Source: Onchidella celtica (Eukaryota; Mollusca; Gastropoda; Systellommatophora; Onchidiidae). From it: DNA of 64,000 bases. The first letter of the stretch is position 1. The number at the start of each line of letters is the position of its first letter. The position numbers and the translations under genes are program-made. Under the pieces are notes generated by a model. That model had not been told where the DNA came from. It was given only the letters and a program-made list of their open reading frames with translations, and ran no database searches. Location of the stretch: NCBI GenBank assembly GCA_963931925.1, contig OZ007572.1, positions 21,694,882 to 21,758,881 on the forward strand, in the 5' to 3' direction. Below are positions 12,436-23,676 of the stretch, one piece after another.

Positions 12436-12595
12436 TAAGTAATGCACACTTTGGCACTTGTTTAGAATTCGCTGTGGCACTTATCAGGCTGTTTTCACGG
12501 TTCCTTATCTTAATACAAAAAGCCGCAAACGTTTGTCACCGAATTTCTCTGTTGTGCAAAAAGTGGAGTTGGAACAAACAAGAATTACAGTCGCC
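12436..12595 (+). mobile_element. Element A copy 2, 5' truncated
   Basis: Aligns with the right two thirds of element A: AATGCACACTTTGGCACTTG, CCGCAAACGTTTGTC, GTGCAAAAAGTGGAGTTGG and the right terminus ending in GTCGCC. The left terminal repeat is absent. Confidence 0.8.
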
Positions 12596-13340
12596 ATAAG
12601 CACCCCCCCCCCCCACATTATGGAGATAGGAAAAACAACAACAAGTCGTGTGATGTTACGAATAACTCGACATATATAATTAAAAGTTCTCGTCAGGCAC
12701 TTGAATTAACTGTGGCAACTATCGGCATGGCTGGCCTGTGTGCCAGAGCTTTAACACTCTCAAATGTTAAACCCCAGGGCTTGCTTTTAAACAAGAGAAG
12801 AATGGAGGGGAGCGAAAACGAGAAGACACACACATACACAAAAAAAAAAAAAAAGGAAGACAAGGGAAAACGTCAGCTTCATCACGATTGGGAATCTTTA
12901 CCTGAGTTGGTTCTATTGTAGAACACACTCGCATACACTGCTGATTGCTCGCACTACACCTTGTCCAGATTAAGGAACGAATTTTCCTATCTCGTTCTTT
13001 CTTTTTTTTCTACACTCTAGTTCACTCTTCGGTCCTCATCTAGACACCGTCGTCGTTCGTTAATATCCAGAATGATTTCCTCCCTCCCTCCCTCCCTCCC
13101 TGCCTGCCTTTGTCGTTCAGCTGTACTCTTTACGTTATTTGCCAGCCAGGTTGAATTTTTTTCATCGTTCTGCTTTTTCCCCTCCATTTTTTCCCCTGTG
13201 CTCGCAGATCTTTCTGATCCTCCATTTTGTATGATTTAATTAACGTTCTCCTCATTCTCTTGTGGTTTAACACCGTGTAGACTTGCTTACCGTGGAATTG
13301 TCATGGTTGTACTTTACACATGGGTAGCGTCTTTTGTATC
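12596..13340. other. No gene recognised
   Basis: Holds a 12-nt C run (12603-12614), an A run near 12840 and a CCCT/TCCC run near 13080-13100. No exon supported. Confidence 0.6.
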
Positions 13341-13544
13341 TGTCTATCTATCTGTCTGTCTGTCTGTCTGTCTGCCCATCCATGCATCAGCCCATTCATC
13401 CAATTGTCTCTCTGTCGGTCTATCCACCTCTTAACTGTCCATCCATCCATCTGTCTTTCTGCCGTTTTGTTTGTCTGTCTTTCTGTCTGTTTTCTTTCAC
13501 TTCCCTCGCTCACATTATATCCCACTGTCATTCTTTCTTTCTTT

Positions 13545-13595
<51 letters not shown>

Positions 13596-13600
13596 CCCTT
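13341..13600. repeat. (GTCT)n/(ATCC)n and (CT)n compound repeat
   Basis: GTCT/ATCT tetranucleotides at 13341-13376, degenerate ATCC/GTCT repeats to about 13490, then TTTC and a pure CT tract at about 13550-13591. Confidence 0.93.
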
Positions 13601-15048
13601 CCCCCCTTATGACATCTAGCACCCTGCTGTTCCTTATCAGTCACTTTTCGCCATCAGCAGTCTCTCAATCTTTCCGCTTCATCTCCGCTGGCTGGAGTTG
13701 GCAGGCCTTTGCCAGATGTACACGCGCTACTGTTTAGAAGGTTATTGTTGAATGTTATTGTTACTCACGCACGCGCCTTTTTAAATCCGGGGCAGGGCGA
13801 TCATGTCAGAGACGTCTTGGACCCAGAGAGGGGTCAAGGTTGATGTATACACGGTTAGGTCTTTAACATTTGCACATTAGATCATTCACGAGTAGTCTGA
13901 GAAATTTATTTTTTTTCCTTCACTTTATATACTAAAGTTGAAAGGAAACATTATTTATAAAGTATAGAAACTGAAAAGCACGCGGAATAACGACTCCCTT
14001 GTCCTGTGCCGGTGGGGGGGGGGGGGGGGCATGTTCTCTTTACCTTCTTTTCTTTTGGAGATCAGAAAATGGGTCACCTTTTTTTCCCTTCTTTTTAACG
14101 CCTTTTGCGCCAAAGTTCAAACTATTCTAAAAGCATTTGTTCAGAAAGAAGGCTTCCTTGCACTGACAAGATGGAAGGTAACAGTTTCTTATGCACTTTA
14201 ATTGTTTCATTTTCATTAACATTTTGGTGATCATAACCTCAAGTCACCTGTCCTGTCAGGTAATTCTGGAGTTGCTCGAAAGATTATTTTCCTGGCGTCT
14301 CTTGTCTCAAAAGGCTCTGAATTGAAAGGTTATTCTATATTGTACCCAGAAAGATTTTCGTGCCCTTTCATTTAAATATGACAGAATTAAACCTTTTAAA
14401 ACGAGCTTGACTCAGTGCACAGGTACTAATAGGCTCCTCCTCCGGAATGTGACTGAACTGATGGATTAAAGGTTTCACAGGAATCACTTCCTATTTTCCG
14501 TTAATCAATCGTAATGATTCATCACGTAAATCAAAAACATTATTTCAGTGACAGAAAACAACACAAACATACGATATGTCAGGTCGATTTAATGAAAACA
14601 TTCTTCAATTTTCACCATACGAAATAGATCAAGAAAAGCTGCCAAATCATTACTGTAAGGCGTGGGATGAAGCTTGCTCCGACAATATTGGAATTTCGAC
14701 ATTATTTCTGGCCAACAGAAAGTGTGTCTTAATTTATTATTATTATTATTTTTTTTTTCCCCTTTCATTTTAGAATTTAGAAAAGTGCTTGAAATGGCCT
14801 GATTTTGCTTCTGAGAGGCATAAAATCCATTTTCGGCCGAGGTATACGCCCGCAGGTCCCCTATCAGGACACTGTCCGTGGACCCTGGCGGGAGGCTGGT
14901 CGACCTCTACTCTGACCATCGAGGAAAGTTTCCGACATTTTTTACCTGTCGTCCTTATCCCATCCTTGGTAAGACTTTGCTTTATGTCGACATAAACGAA
15001 TATACCACTAGCCAGATCGCACAGCTTGTTTGCTACCCAGTTCCATGG
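13601..15048. other. No gene recognised
   Basis: Contains a 16-nt G run (14014-14029) and an (ATT)n/T run near 14737-14760. No exon supported. Confidence 0.55.
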
Positions 15049-15298
15049 GACTTAAGTTCTTGTTTGATCTATCCCCATTTTCTGAAAAACTGGAGACCTT
15101 TTAGTATGTAAATGGGCTATAACAAAATGCGCACTTTCAATCTTGTTTAAAATGCATTGTGGCACATAGGAAGCTGTTTCGCGTGGCATTTTCGATTTAT
15201 TCTAACTCCTTATCATAATACTAAAGTGGCAAGTTTCACTTTGAATGTCTCAGTTGTGCAGAAAAGTGGCGGAACAAGGAAAAAGAACTCAGGTCGCG
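15049..15298 (+). mobile_element. Element A copy 3, full length
   Basis: Starts GACTTAAGTTCTTGTTTG and ends AAGAACTCAGGTCGCG, the inverted termini of family A. The interior phrases TTTTAGTATGTA, TTAAAATGCATTGTGGCA and CTCCTTATCATAATACTAAA are shared with the other copies. No coding capacity. Confidence 0.88.
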
Positions 15299-15686
15299 TC
15301 CGGCCAGTATCATTGTTTCTTCTTTGACAGAATTCATTAGCTTCTCTGCGGAAAACAGAACACTGTGTGTTGACGCGTGTTTGTTGGCATGCTGAATGTT
15401 GTTCTCTCTTTCCACACTGAACGAGCTCAGATTATCTGCCATGCGTATGTGTAAATCACCCTTCACATTGTTTTTCTCTTTCCTAGTTGTTGCCGTGTAT
15501 CACTGTTTCGCTGCCAGAAGTTTAAAAAAGAATTTATTACCTGTGTGTATTAAGCTTAACGGCGTCTTAATATGCAGGAGATTATGCCAATGATTTGCGA
15601 AGTGGATGGCACTGTGATATTAATTCGGTGTCAGACACAACTTCCTTTGGTAATAAGAAGTCACCGGTTTTGGCTTTTTAAATGTA

Positions 15687-15971
15687 TTAATTATATTGAT
15701 ATAAAATAGGTAAATTTTTTTTTCTTCTTAGGCTTCGTCCGCCCACGGCAGGGTGTAGCCCCTCCCCCAGTTGTATCCTTTTTTCTCTGTTTTTCGTCCT
15801 CAGTGTCAATGCATGCCCACCTTTCTGCACAGTATCAACTTTCCATCGTCTCTCGGGACGTCTTCTTGTTCTCTTTCCTTTTCTAGGCCTCCATTCAGTG
15901 CAGATCTTTGTCCATCTGTTGTGAAATTGTAAGGGGGGTTTATATTGCTGGGCATACAGGCTTGTCATCAA
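15687..15971 (-). pseudogene. LINE reverse transcriptase C-terminal remnant
   Basis: Minus-strand frame containing WRPRKGKRTRRRPERRW followed later by REKRIQLGEGLHP. This matches the general pattern at the C-terminus of many invertebrate non-LTR retrotransposon polymerases: a basic PR-rich K/R cluster, RPxxRW, then a run ending in LGE-A/G. The nucleotide sequence is also related to 26190-26370. No RT catalytic motif is present, so this is a 5'-truncated dead copy. The LINE clade cannot be assigned. Confidence 0.6.
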
Positions 15972-16890
15972 ATTAGAGACTGTATAGTCGTTGTTCTTTT
16001 TTTAATTCAGTGTACAGTTCATTCAGCGTCTCTGCCGCCAAAATAGTCAGGATAACTGTGAGCGGCAATGTTGTACATGTATCTTCAACTCATTCACAGG
16101 ATACTGAATTTCTCACCGTTTTACCATTCATCTCCATTTCTGAGCTATTTCCCACAGTTTGAGCCATGTTTTTCTCTTTTAGATTTATCCTGTGCTTAGA
16201 TTTAGCGTAATGTGGATTTGTTTTTTCTTTCTAACAGAGTACGTACACACTAAAGTATAAGACACCCTCGCAATACTGAAGCCTCTCAACCAACCACTTG
16301 TTTCCCTATCCAACACATCATAAACAAAATACATCTTTGCCCCTTTTCCCTGTCGCAATGATCCAATCCAGTAGCAGGGAAACTCATCTAATCTCCTTGT
16401 GTTTTTGCCCTATCCACTTTGCTCTCGTACACATAAATACGAATTCCATCTTCCTGCCACTTCCAGGACAGGGAGGAAAAAAAGAAAAAAGAAAGGAAGG
16501 AGAGAAAGAACGAATGGAAAGATGGGGATGCTATTCAGACTCTCATTTTTCAACATTAAAGCGTTCAGACAATGTTAAAACAATGCACTTTTGTAATTTT
16601 TTGGTAATTGGCCCAGAGATAGCGGATGTTTCCAAACTTCTGATAGATCGCATTACAAGTCTCAGAGGGGCACGCTCGCTTTTGCAGCAGGATTTTGATC
16701 TCAACACATCACACAGCCATTTAGACGGAGATAATACGACTCGGGCAGTGATCTCCCCGGAGAGATATATTCTGATTTGTCAGGTCAAAGCTGGTTAGGA
16801 ACGAGCAGCCTAACATACGCCGGTCATCGGGATCATCAACTTTGCTGCATCTGTTGTGATGATGTTTTCCTGGAATTTTGTATGTTTTAG
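15972..16890. other. No gene recognised
   Basis: The largest frame here (16298-16798, 166 codons) shows no domain, repeats a poly-K/E stretch from an A/G-rich tract and is not supported as a gene. Confidence 0.55.
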
Positions 16891-17447
16891 GGGTGGTTGA
16901 TGGGCGTTTCTGTTAGGGTCTCATTCTCTCATATCGCCCTGTTATATTCTGTCCTATCGCCCTGTTATATTCTGTCCTATCGCCCCGTTATATTCTGTCC
17001 TATCGCCCTGTTATATTCTGTCCTATCGCCCTGTTATATTCTGTCCTATCGCCCTGTTATATTCTGTCCTATCGCCCTGTTATATTCTGTCCTATCGCCC
17101 TGTTATATTCTATCCTATCGCCCTGTTATATTCTGTCCTATCGCCCTGTTATATTCTGTCCTATCGCCCTGTTATATTCTGTCCTATCGCCCTGTTATAT
17201 TCTGTCCTATCGCCCTGTTATATTCTGTCCTATCGCCCTGTTATATTCTGTCCTATCGCCCTGTCATATTCTGTCCTATCGCCCTGTTATATTCTGTCCT
17301 ATCGCCCTGTTATATTCTGTCCTATGGCCCTGTTATATTCTATCCTATCGCCCTGTTATATTCTGTCTATCGTCTTGCTTTTTGACAGCATAGCGTGACC
17401 GTTATCGCGTCGACATGCTTTTTCCAAACTGGAAGACAAACTCAAAC
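16891..17447 (+). repeat. Element D copy 2, expanded by a minisatellite
   Basis: Starts GGGTGGTTGATGGGCGTTTC and ends with GTCGACATGCTTTTTCC and an AAACTC-type tail, as in other D copies. The central TATCGCCCTGTTATATTCTG segment, present once elsewhere, is repeated about 19 times here. Confidence 0.85.
16932..17369 (+). repeat. 23-bp minisatellite, about 19 units
   Basis: Unit TATCGCCCTGTTATATTCTG plus TCC, period 23 bp. Only scattered single-base variants are seen (for example GCCCCG near 16983, CTGTCATATT near 17264, TATGGCC near 17323). Because 23 is not a multiple of three, the frame at 16897-17385 cycles through three phases and stays open; it is not a gene. Confidence 0.97.
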
Positions 17448-18808
17448 CTCATTCTCTCCGTTTTTATTTTATTGAAAATTTATTGCAGCCTGCACGCTTT
17501 CTTAGCGATTGTAGCAATTGTAGTCGTTGTTTTGAAGGGAGCGGGGTGAGAAACGCATGAACAGACTGTGCGCAGTCTGCAGTGTCTGCATGCAAGAGAT
17601 AGCGTCAAAAGAGAGCGGGGTAGGGAGAGGAGGGAATGCCAGTGTCCGTTTGCACAAAAAGCAGAAACATGAAATACAGTCCATTTGTAGTAAAAAAAAA
17701 AAAATTATTTGTCATTTTACGCCGACAAATGAGGGAAGAAGAGCTACATAGTACAAGCGGTTTTCCTTCCTCTTTGCCCCTTGGATGTTTATCTAGATTT
17801 GCAGATTGATAATTAGTAGATGCAATTCCTTCCTGTGCCCTTGCTCCGTCCATTTCGCACTTTTTCTGAGAGTGAAAGTGGGGTATCCTGTCTCTGCTCA
17901 GTTCCATTTCTGTAAAATGCTTGCGCATGGGGGCGAAAACTAGTGCGATAAAGCTGTTCGAGTTTCATAGGCCACAGACGTTCCCTAATAGTCTGGCATT
18001 TCTCAGTGCTGATGTAAATGATAAACACCGCGACTGTAGCATCTACGGGATACCCCTTGCCCTCCCCCGGTTTTGTTGTTGTGCTGGTGGCTGAGCATGT
18101 GTCCACTACTTTTTTCATTTTATTGTTGACAACCGCCAGAGTGTACTGTACTCCGTGACCTGACCTTCTTTTCTAGTGAATAGTTTTTTCCTCGCTCGCT
18201 TGTTGTCAGTTGTTTTGACTCGTTCAGTAAATATTAGTATGTTCCCGAATGTTCGATAACGTTGTGGATACGAATGTTTACGCCAGATTTGGCCTTGAGT
18301 GATGTAACCTGATGACGTATTGATGCGTGATTGGTTAGTTTGTGCGAGGGCAAAGGTAACGTTTATTTCGGGAACTTTCTGTAGGAATGTTTATATATAT
18401 AGACCTGTGTGAGTGGTTGGTCGGTGAGTAAGTGAGTTTCCTTTTGTGTGGCGTAGATATTTAGTTTCGCTGGTGTCTTCCTAGTAATTTATTGTTCACT
18501 ATACAGTTATTAAACTTTAGTATTATTTAATCTATCGTCGGATCTCGTGTTTATTTATTTTTCAGCTGTAATAGTTTCGTTTTCTAAAGGGTTGTAGTTA
18601 GATCAACTAACTCCCCCCTACTATAACGTGCTAGAACAACCTCAGCTGTTACAGCGACATTGGTATGATAGACAATATTTTGTCGGTGCAATCTGCCCTT
18701 CCCGACCACGATACTAACGCTATAGGTTTTGGGGTCAAATCGTCTTCCACAGGAAATAAAATGTACTCGATCCTGCACTACCGTGCTTTGAAAAAACACC
18801 GCATGTGC
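17448..18808. other. No gene recognised
   Basis: Noncoding in appearance. An A run occurs at about 17691-17703. No exon or repeat family is supported. Confidence 0.55.
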
Positions 18809-19314
18809 CAGGGGTGGCCAAATCGCGACTCGGGAGCCACATGAGGCTCTTTGACCTTCAATATGGGGCTGGTGGAAATGTTGGCTGAGCTCTTATTTTC
18901 ATTGCAGTTAATCTAAAAGATAAATAAGAAAAAATGTCAGGCTAATTATTTACTGGATATGAACTGAGACCCCACTGGTTTCAAACGTAACCGTAATGTT
19001 CATGGTTGGTAAAAAAATGTTTAGAATTTGAATCTTAATTTTAGGATATGAGCTTGATCTGAGTGAGACAGTGTTCTTTAGTGCTGAAGGAAGGAAAGGT
19101 GGGAGACAGAGGGATTAAACAAATTTCTGGTCAGCAAGAGTTACTACACTCGCGTTACGTGCATTAATAAACTAATTTATATATAATTTTTTTGCAACAA
19201 AAATGTGTATGTAACAATAAAAACGAGTGTGTAAATTCTGTTCATATCTTGCTGCTCTGGAACATCTGAAGTTTATCGTATGTGGCCCTTGTTAAGCAAG
19301 TCTGGTCACCTCTA
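18809..19314. mobile_element. hAT-like non-autonomous element, 506 bp
   Basis: Begins CAGGGGTGGCCAAATC, then GACTCGGGAGCCACATGAGG, a typical hAT end and subterminal sequence. It ends TCTGGTCACCTCTA. The flanks GCATGTGC (18801-18808) and GCATATGC (19315-19322) match at 7 of 8 positions. No transposase remains; the interior is AT-rich. Confidence 0.75.
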
Positions 19315-19322
19315 GCATATGC

Positions 19323-21715
19323 CCCCCCCCCCCCACCCGAAACTAGTAGAAGCAAAAAAAACAACAACAAAAATCTCGCATTGCTCTCTGCTTTCTTCTT
19401 CGTCCAGCTTCGGGTTTGTGAGAATTAAAGGAAACTATAAGTCGTACTAAATTAGAGCCAAGGTGGAAAGATAAAGCGCATTTCTTTCTGAAGCTGCGTT
19501 TTCGTGTGCACTTAAACGGTACCGGAGACATCAAAATTCCATCAAGTAGTAAAGAGAAAGATTGTTTCCATGTGTACAGAAATTACAATGAAAACCATTC
19601 TTCTTGTTTCACTACTTGAAGGGTTTTTGACGTTTCCGCTGCCGTTTCCGTGCACGTGAAAACTCAGCTGAATTTAATAAACTGGTGTTAAAAAGTGAAT
19701 TTGACCCAGAAAGAATTGCATTTACAGTCTTCTTACGTGAAATGGTACTGCTGTCGGCCTGTTCTATGTCTTGCTTTATCGTTTCTTCACTTCCTCCTTC
19801 CCTCCATCACTTTTTACTTTTCGGCCTTTTCCCCCCGTGTGCAGTGCTCTTGAAAACATCTCGAGGTCACTTCCTGCAACGCGTGCCGGAGAACAAAAAG
19901 GTCAGATGTCAATGATACTATCCCACCAACTTACAGGCCTGGTTGTATGTTGGGCTTTGGTGGAAAGTTGCTGTTTTAGCTGTTTTGTGGGTTGTTTTGC
20001 GATCTTTACCACCACCTGTCTTCCTTATAACATGTCTTGATCAGGCGCCACAGGAATTGATTCCCAGTCTTTAGCGACACCCCGGTTGTCAGTTTTACGA
20101 TTAAGTTTTTGTATCGTAGAGTTTTACATGATACCTGAGCTTCTTAGCGAGCGTGTTGTTCTGTGCACTTTTGATGAAAGGTCTTGCCATTTCCCACATT
20201 CCCTTACACACTCGTTGAGTGAAAGAAGAAGTTTGAGTTTGAGTTAGGAGAAGTTTGAGTTTGGGTTTTTTACGGCGCGTCGGCATGGTGACGGCCAATT
20301 TGCGCCTTTCACTGTCTATTTGGGTACTTTATTTATCTTTCGGAGAGAGAGAGAGAGAGAAGTGGAAAAGTCAGTCTTTAAAAGAAAAAGATAATAAAAG
20401 TGGATGTGGTTTCTACGATTTTGTCCAGTCACACTCACAGTTACTGCTTTTATTTTAATAGCCCATCATACCTTTATAAAGAAGGAAGAGATTGGTATGA
20501 GATTTGTCATGCCCCCCACCTGAGAAAATAATTTTCAGAGAGATATGAAAATTTAATCATCATCCTGTTGTTCTGGACGCCTTTGGAGGGAGGACACCAA
20601 ACAATGCGTGGGCCATGGGATCCCCACATGAACGATGTGATGAGTCATGTGTTTACAATCAAATGACAATTTTGTGTCATTTACAGATGAAATGGCGTAA
20701 AGATGGGATTTCGTTTTCTTGTTTTTGTGTCTTGGTTATTTGGTATCACTCGATCACTTTTTGTTAAACCTTTACGGGGCAACTTCCTTGTGTTTGTTTT
20801 CTTACGTCTGTTTTCTTTCTTTCCTTTTTTTTTTTTTTTTAAATGCTGGAATTGGGATGTATTGGTCTCGGCTAGTCGGATTTTTTCAAATCTGTGAAAA
20901 ATGTTTCATGGTAGGTCTGAACAGAACAATAGGAGGCGCCCATGCTTCGATGAAGGCTAGTTATAACTATGTAGGTCATTGGGGATGGCCGCACTACGGA
21001 ACTATCCATTGCCAAAAAGTCGTTTTCGTTTTTTTGTTGTTGTTGTTGTTTTTTTTTTGCTCTCATCGTTGATGCTCTCAGGTAAAATAGCTTTTTTCTC
21101 TTGTGTATTTGTTTGCTTTGCTCCACTTTCCCTGCAGAGTTTACTTTTTCTGGAGGGAAACACAGAACGAGTGATCGTGAGTACGTGTGGGTTTCCAAAG
21201 AAAGTCTTCTCTTTCCACGTGGGGCCCAGAAACACCGGAAAGCTGCCAAATCGTTTTAGATAACCTTTCCTTCAAGTGCTATCGATGAGACAACAGTAAG
21301 TTATGCCGGCCGAATTATACAGTTATGATGTCCCCAAGAGTACCTTAATGAAACGGGACCATTAGCGTCCACATTGGCTTTGGTAGACCGAGGTGGCGGG
21401 AAACCTTAGCTGTAAATGCTACGATTGCCGTGGTGAGGTGTGAGTGTGGGCAGGCGAGGATTGCGAGATTTTTGTCTCCGGAGACGGCTGACCAAACCTA
21501 TAGGCAAACAGATAAACCGATGGGCAAGATCAGATGTGTCTTATTGCTCCATAGTGGAGCCTTTCGCAGGGTGTTCAGATGGTGACACGAACAATATGCA
21601 GATGGCTTTCTGGTGCCAGGAAAAAAAAGAGGAGATACTGAATATTTAACGCATCAAAATATCATCTCTTACATGTCCCAGATATGATTAAATATTTTAT
21701 AAATGTTCTGAAATT
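19323..21715. other. No gene recognised; possible D fragment
   Basis: A C run follows the hAT element (19322-19334). At about 20230-20264 an AGTTTGAGTTTGAGTT tract resembles the inverted tail of element D. A GA tract is at 20343-20360. Frames at 20703-21263 on both strands overlap and are low-complexity. Confidence 0.55.
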
Positions 21716-21981
21716 TCTCTCCCTCTCTCTCTCTCTCCCCTTCCTTCTCTGTCGCTCTCTTGTTCTTTCCCCCGAGCTCTTTCTCCCCCCCCCCCTCCCT
21801 TCCTCACTCTAACTCGTTGTTTCCCTCTCTTTCTCTGAATGTCAGACTTTCTCTCTTCACCCCCCCCCCCCAACTCGCTGTCTTCCCCAACTCTTTCTTT
21901 ATTCCTCCCCTTTTCTGTCTCTTTGTATATCACTTTGTCTTTCCCTTTCTCTCTCTGTCTCTCTCTGTCTTTCTGTCTGTG

Positions 21982-22020
<39 letters not shown>

Positions 22021-22083
22021 GTCACTCACTGACTCTCTCTCTTTCTCTCTCTCTCTATCTCTCTCTCTGTCACTCACTGACTC
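21716..22083. repeat. CT-rich tract, about 370 bp
   Basis: CT dinucleotides with GTCT, CCCC and TTTC interruptions; two 10-nt C runs at about 21786 and 21861. Open frames on both strands are repeat artefacts (Ser/Leu or Arg/Glu). Confidence 0.95.
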
Positions 22084-23063
22084 ACTATGATCACACAGTT
22101 TTTATACAAATCTTTATAAGTGCATGAATTAACAGTCCTGAAGTTCCTCAAAACTGCCTGCATTCCCCATACTTCCGTCTCCCATTCTCACATTAGCACC
22201 CCCTCCATCCACAATCTTCTTTATCTTGCTCTGTATAATATTCTTTTTTTTTTCTTAACTTTGTTTTCTCTCCCTTATGTCGTTCTTTCTTGGCAGACTC
22301 TAGGAAGAACTTCTAACCTCTATCGTAGTGATGACTCACTGACTCCAAACCTGAGAAAATCATTTTTTCTTTTTTTTTTTTCGTTTTGCCATGAAATGTA
22401 TCGTTTTCCCATATTATTATCGCCATAGTAACCTGCTGTCCTTAATTTTCTTGTTTTTTTTTGTGTGTTGTTGTTTTTTCAATTCGTTTGTCGTTCTTCT
22501 CACGGCACTGTTTTTTCCATTTCTTCTTCCTTCCGGACAAGAAACATCCCTATCTTTCAGTTTTATTGCATGTATGCTGAAGCTGAAAGGTTAGATGGAG
22601 TGAGTATTTGTGGGTTTTTTCTTCTATTTTTTTAGGGGGGGGGAGGGGGGGGAGAATAAATGTTCCACAATGCTGTAATTCAGATCGTTCAGAGTTTATT
22701 GTTGGTCTGACCCATATTCTGCGGAACGTTAAAGACCGAGGCCCAGTTTCTTTGTCCCGAATGGATTCCTGAGTATATGAAAACAATTTTAAATGGCATT
22801 GGATAAAAGCATTGATTATTGTATTGATCCGAGGCATATAAATTAAAGACTGCATGTCCCGTGGGCCAGAGGACTTGTGTAAGAATGTCACTGCTCTTGA
22901 TTCTTTATTTGCTTTGTCTGTTGGCATCGCATAACTTTTTTTTGTTGTTGTTGATGCACGCTCTTTTTGTTGACCCCATTTGCTGTAACTGGCACTCAAG
23001 CACACACGCACACATGTAGACATGACACGCACATTCTTTCTTTCATACACAAAGACACACTAT
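22084..23063. other. No gene recognised
   Basis: T-rich and noncoding in appearance; G-rich tract near 22636-22653. The minus frame 22550-23050 has no recognisable domain. Confidence 0.5.
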
Positions 23064-23388
23064 ACACCCCCCCCCCCTCTCTGTTTCTCTCTCTGTCTCT
23101 CCTCTCTCTGTCTCTCTCTGTGTATATCTGTCTGTCTCTCTGTTGCTCCCTATCTCTGTCTCGCTGTCTGTCTGTCTCTTCTCTTTCTGTCTGTCTCTTC
23201 TCTTTCTGTCTGTCTCTTCTCTTTCTGTCTCTTCCTCACGCTTTCCTTCTGTCTCTCTCTCTTTCTTCTTCACCCTCTTTCACCTCTTTCCCACCCTTCT
23301 CCCCCACCTCTCTCTTTCTCCTCTTTCCCACCACTTCTCTCTCGCTCGCCCCCCTCTCTCCCCATTCTCTCTCTCTCTCCGGCACAGA
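23064..23388. repeat. CT/GTCT-rich tract
   Basis: A C run followed by CT, GTCT and TTCTCT repeats. Several overlapping frames here are low-complexity artefacts. Confidence 0.95.
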
Positions 23389-23597
23389 ATATTCCAGTTT
23401 TGAAATCATTCTTGATGCTGCACTATATTTCCCATCTGTTTTTAACGTATCCCCTCTTTTTTTTATTTTTTTTTTATTAAATCTGTTATATTTCGTCACC
23501 ATGATTTTCTGTTACATTTGACTGAAGACATTCCGCATTTCTCTATTGCCTCAGATATCCAAGACACCCAGAACTGTCTGTCTTGCTTGTCTTATGT

Positions 23598-23676
23598 CTA
23601 AATTGGGTATGAGTACTGTCGGGTGAGAAAAGACATGGCGTCTTTTCTCACCCGACAGTACTCATACCCAATTTAG
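23598..23676. other. Perfect 37-bp inverted repeat, 5-nt loop
   Basis: Bases 23598-23634 and 23640-23676 are exact inverted complements over 37 bp, with only ATGGC between them. The left arm begins CTAAATTGGGTATGAGTACT. An RNA from either strand would form a fully paired hairpin. It could be a young foldback element, a hairpin RNA source, or a cloning/assembly snap-back artefact. Confidence 0.95.

Noticed and set aside
16298..16798. 166-codon frame
   Set aside because: No domain, no homology recognised, contains an A/G-rich low-complexity stretch.
16932..17369. CRISPR-like array
   Set aside because: Direct repeats without spacers, in eukaryotic DNA inside a dispersed repeat; a minisatellite.
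16897..17385. 162-codon frame of 23-residue repeats
   Set aside because: It is the translation of the 23-bp minisatellite; a 23-bp period gives a 23-residue protein period automatically. No start context or homology.
21697..22090. Ser/Leu-rich and Arg/Glu-rich frames around the CT tracts
   Set aside because: Translations of microsatellites; the same pattern recurs at every CT tract.
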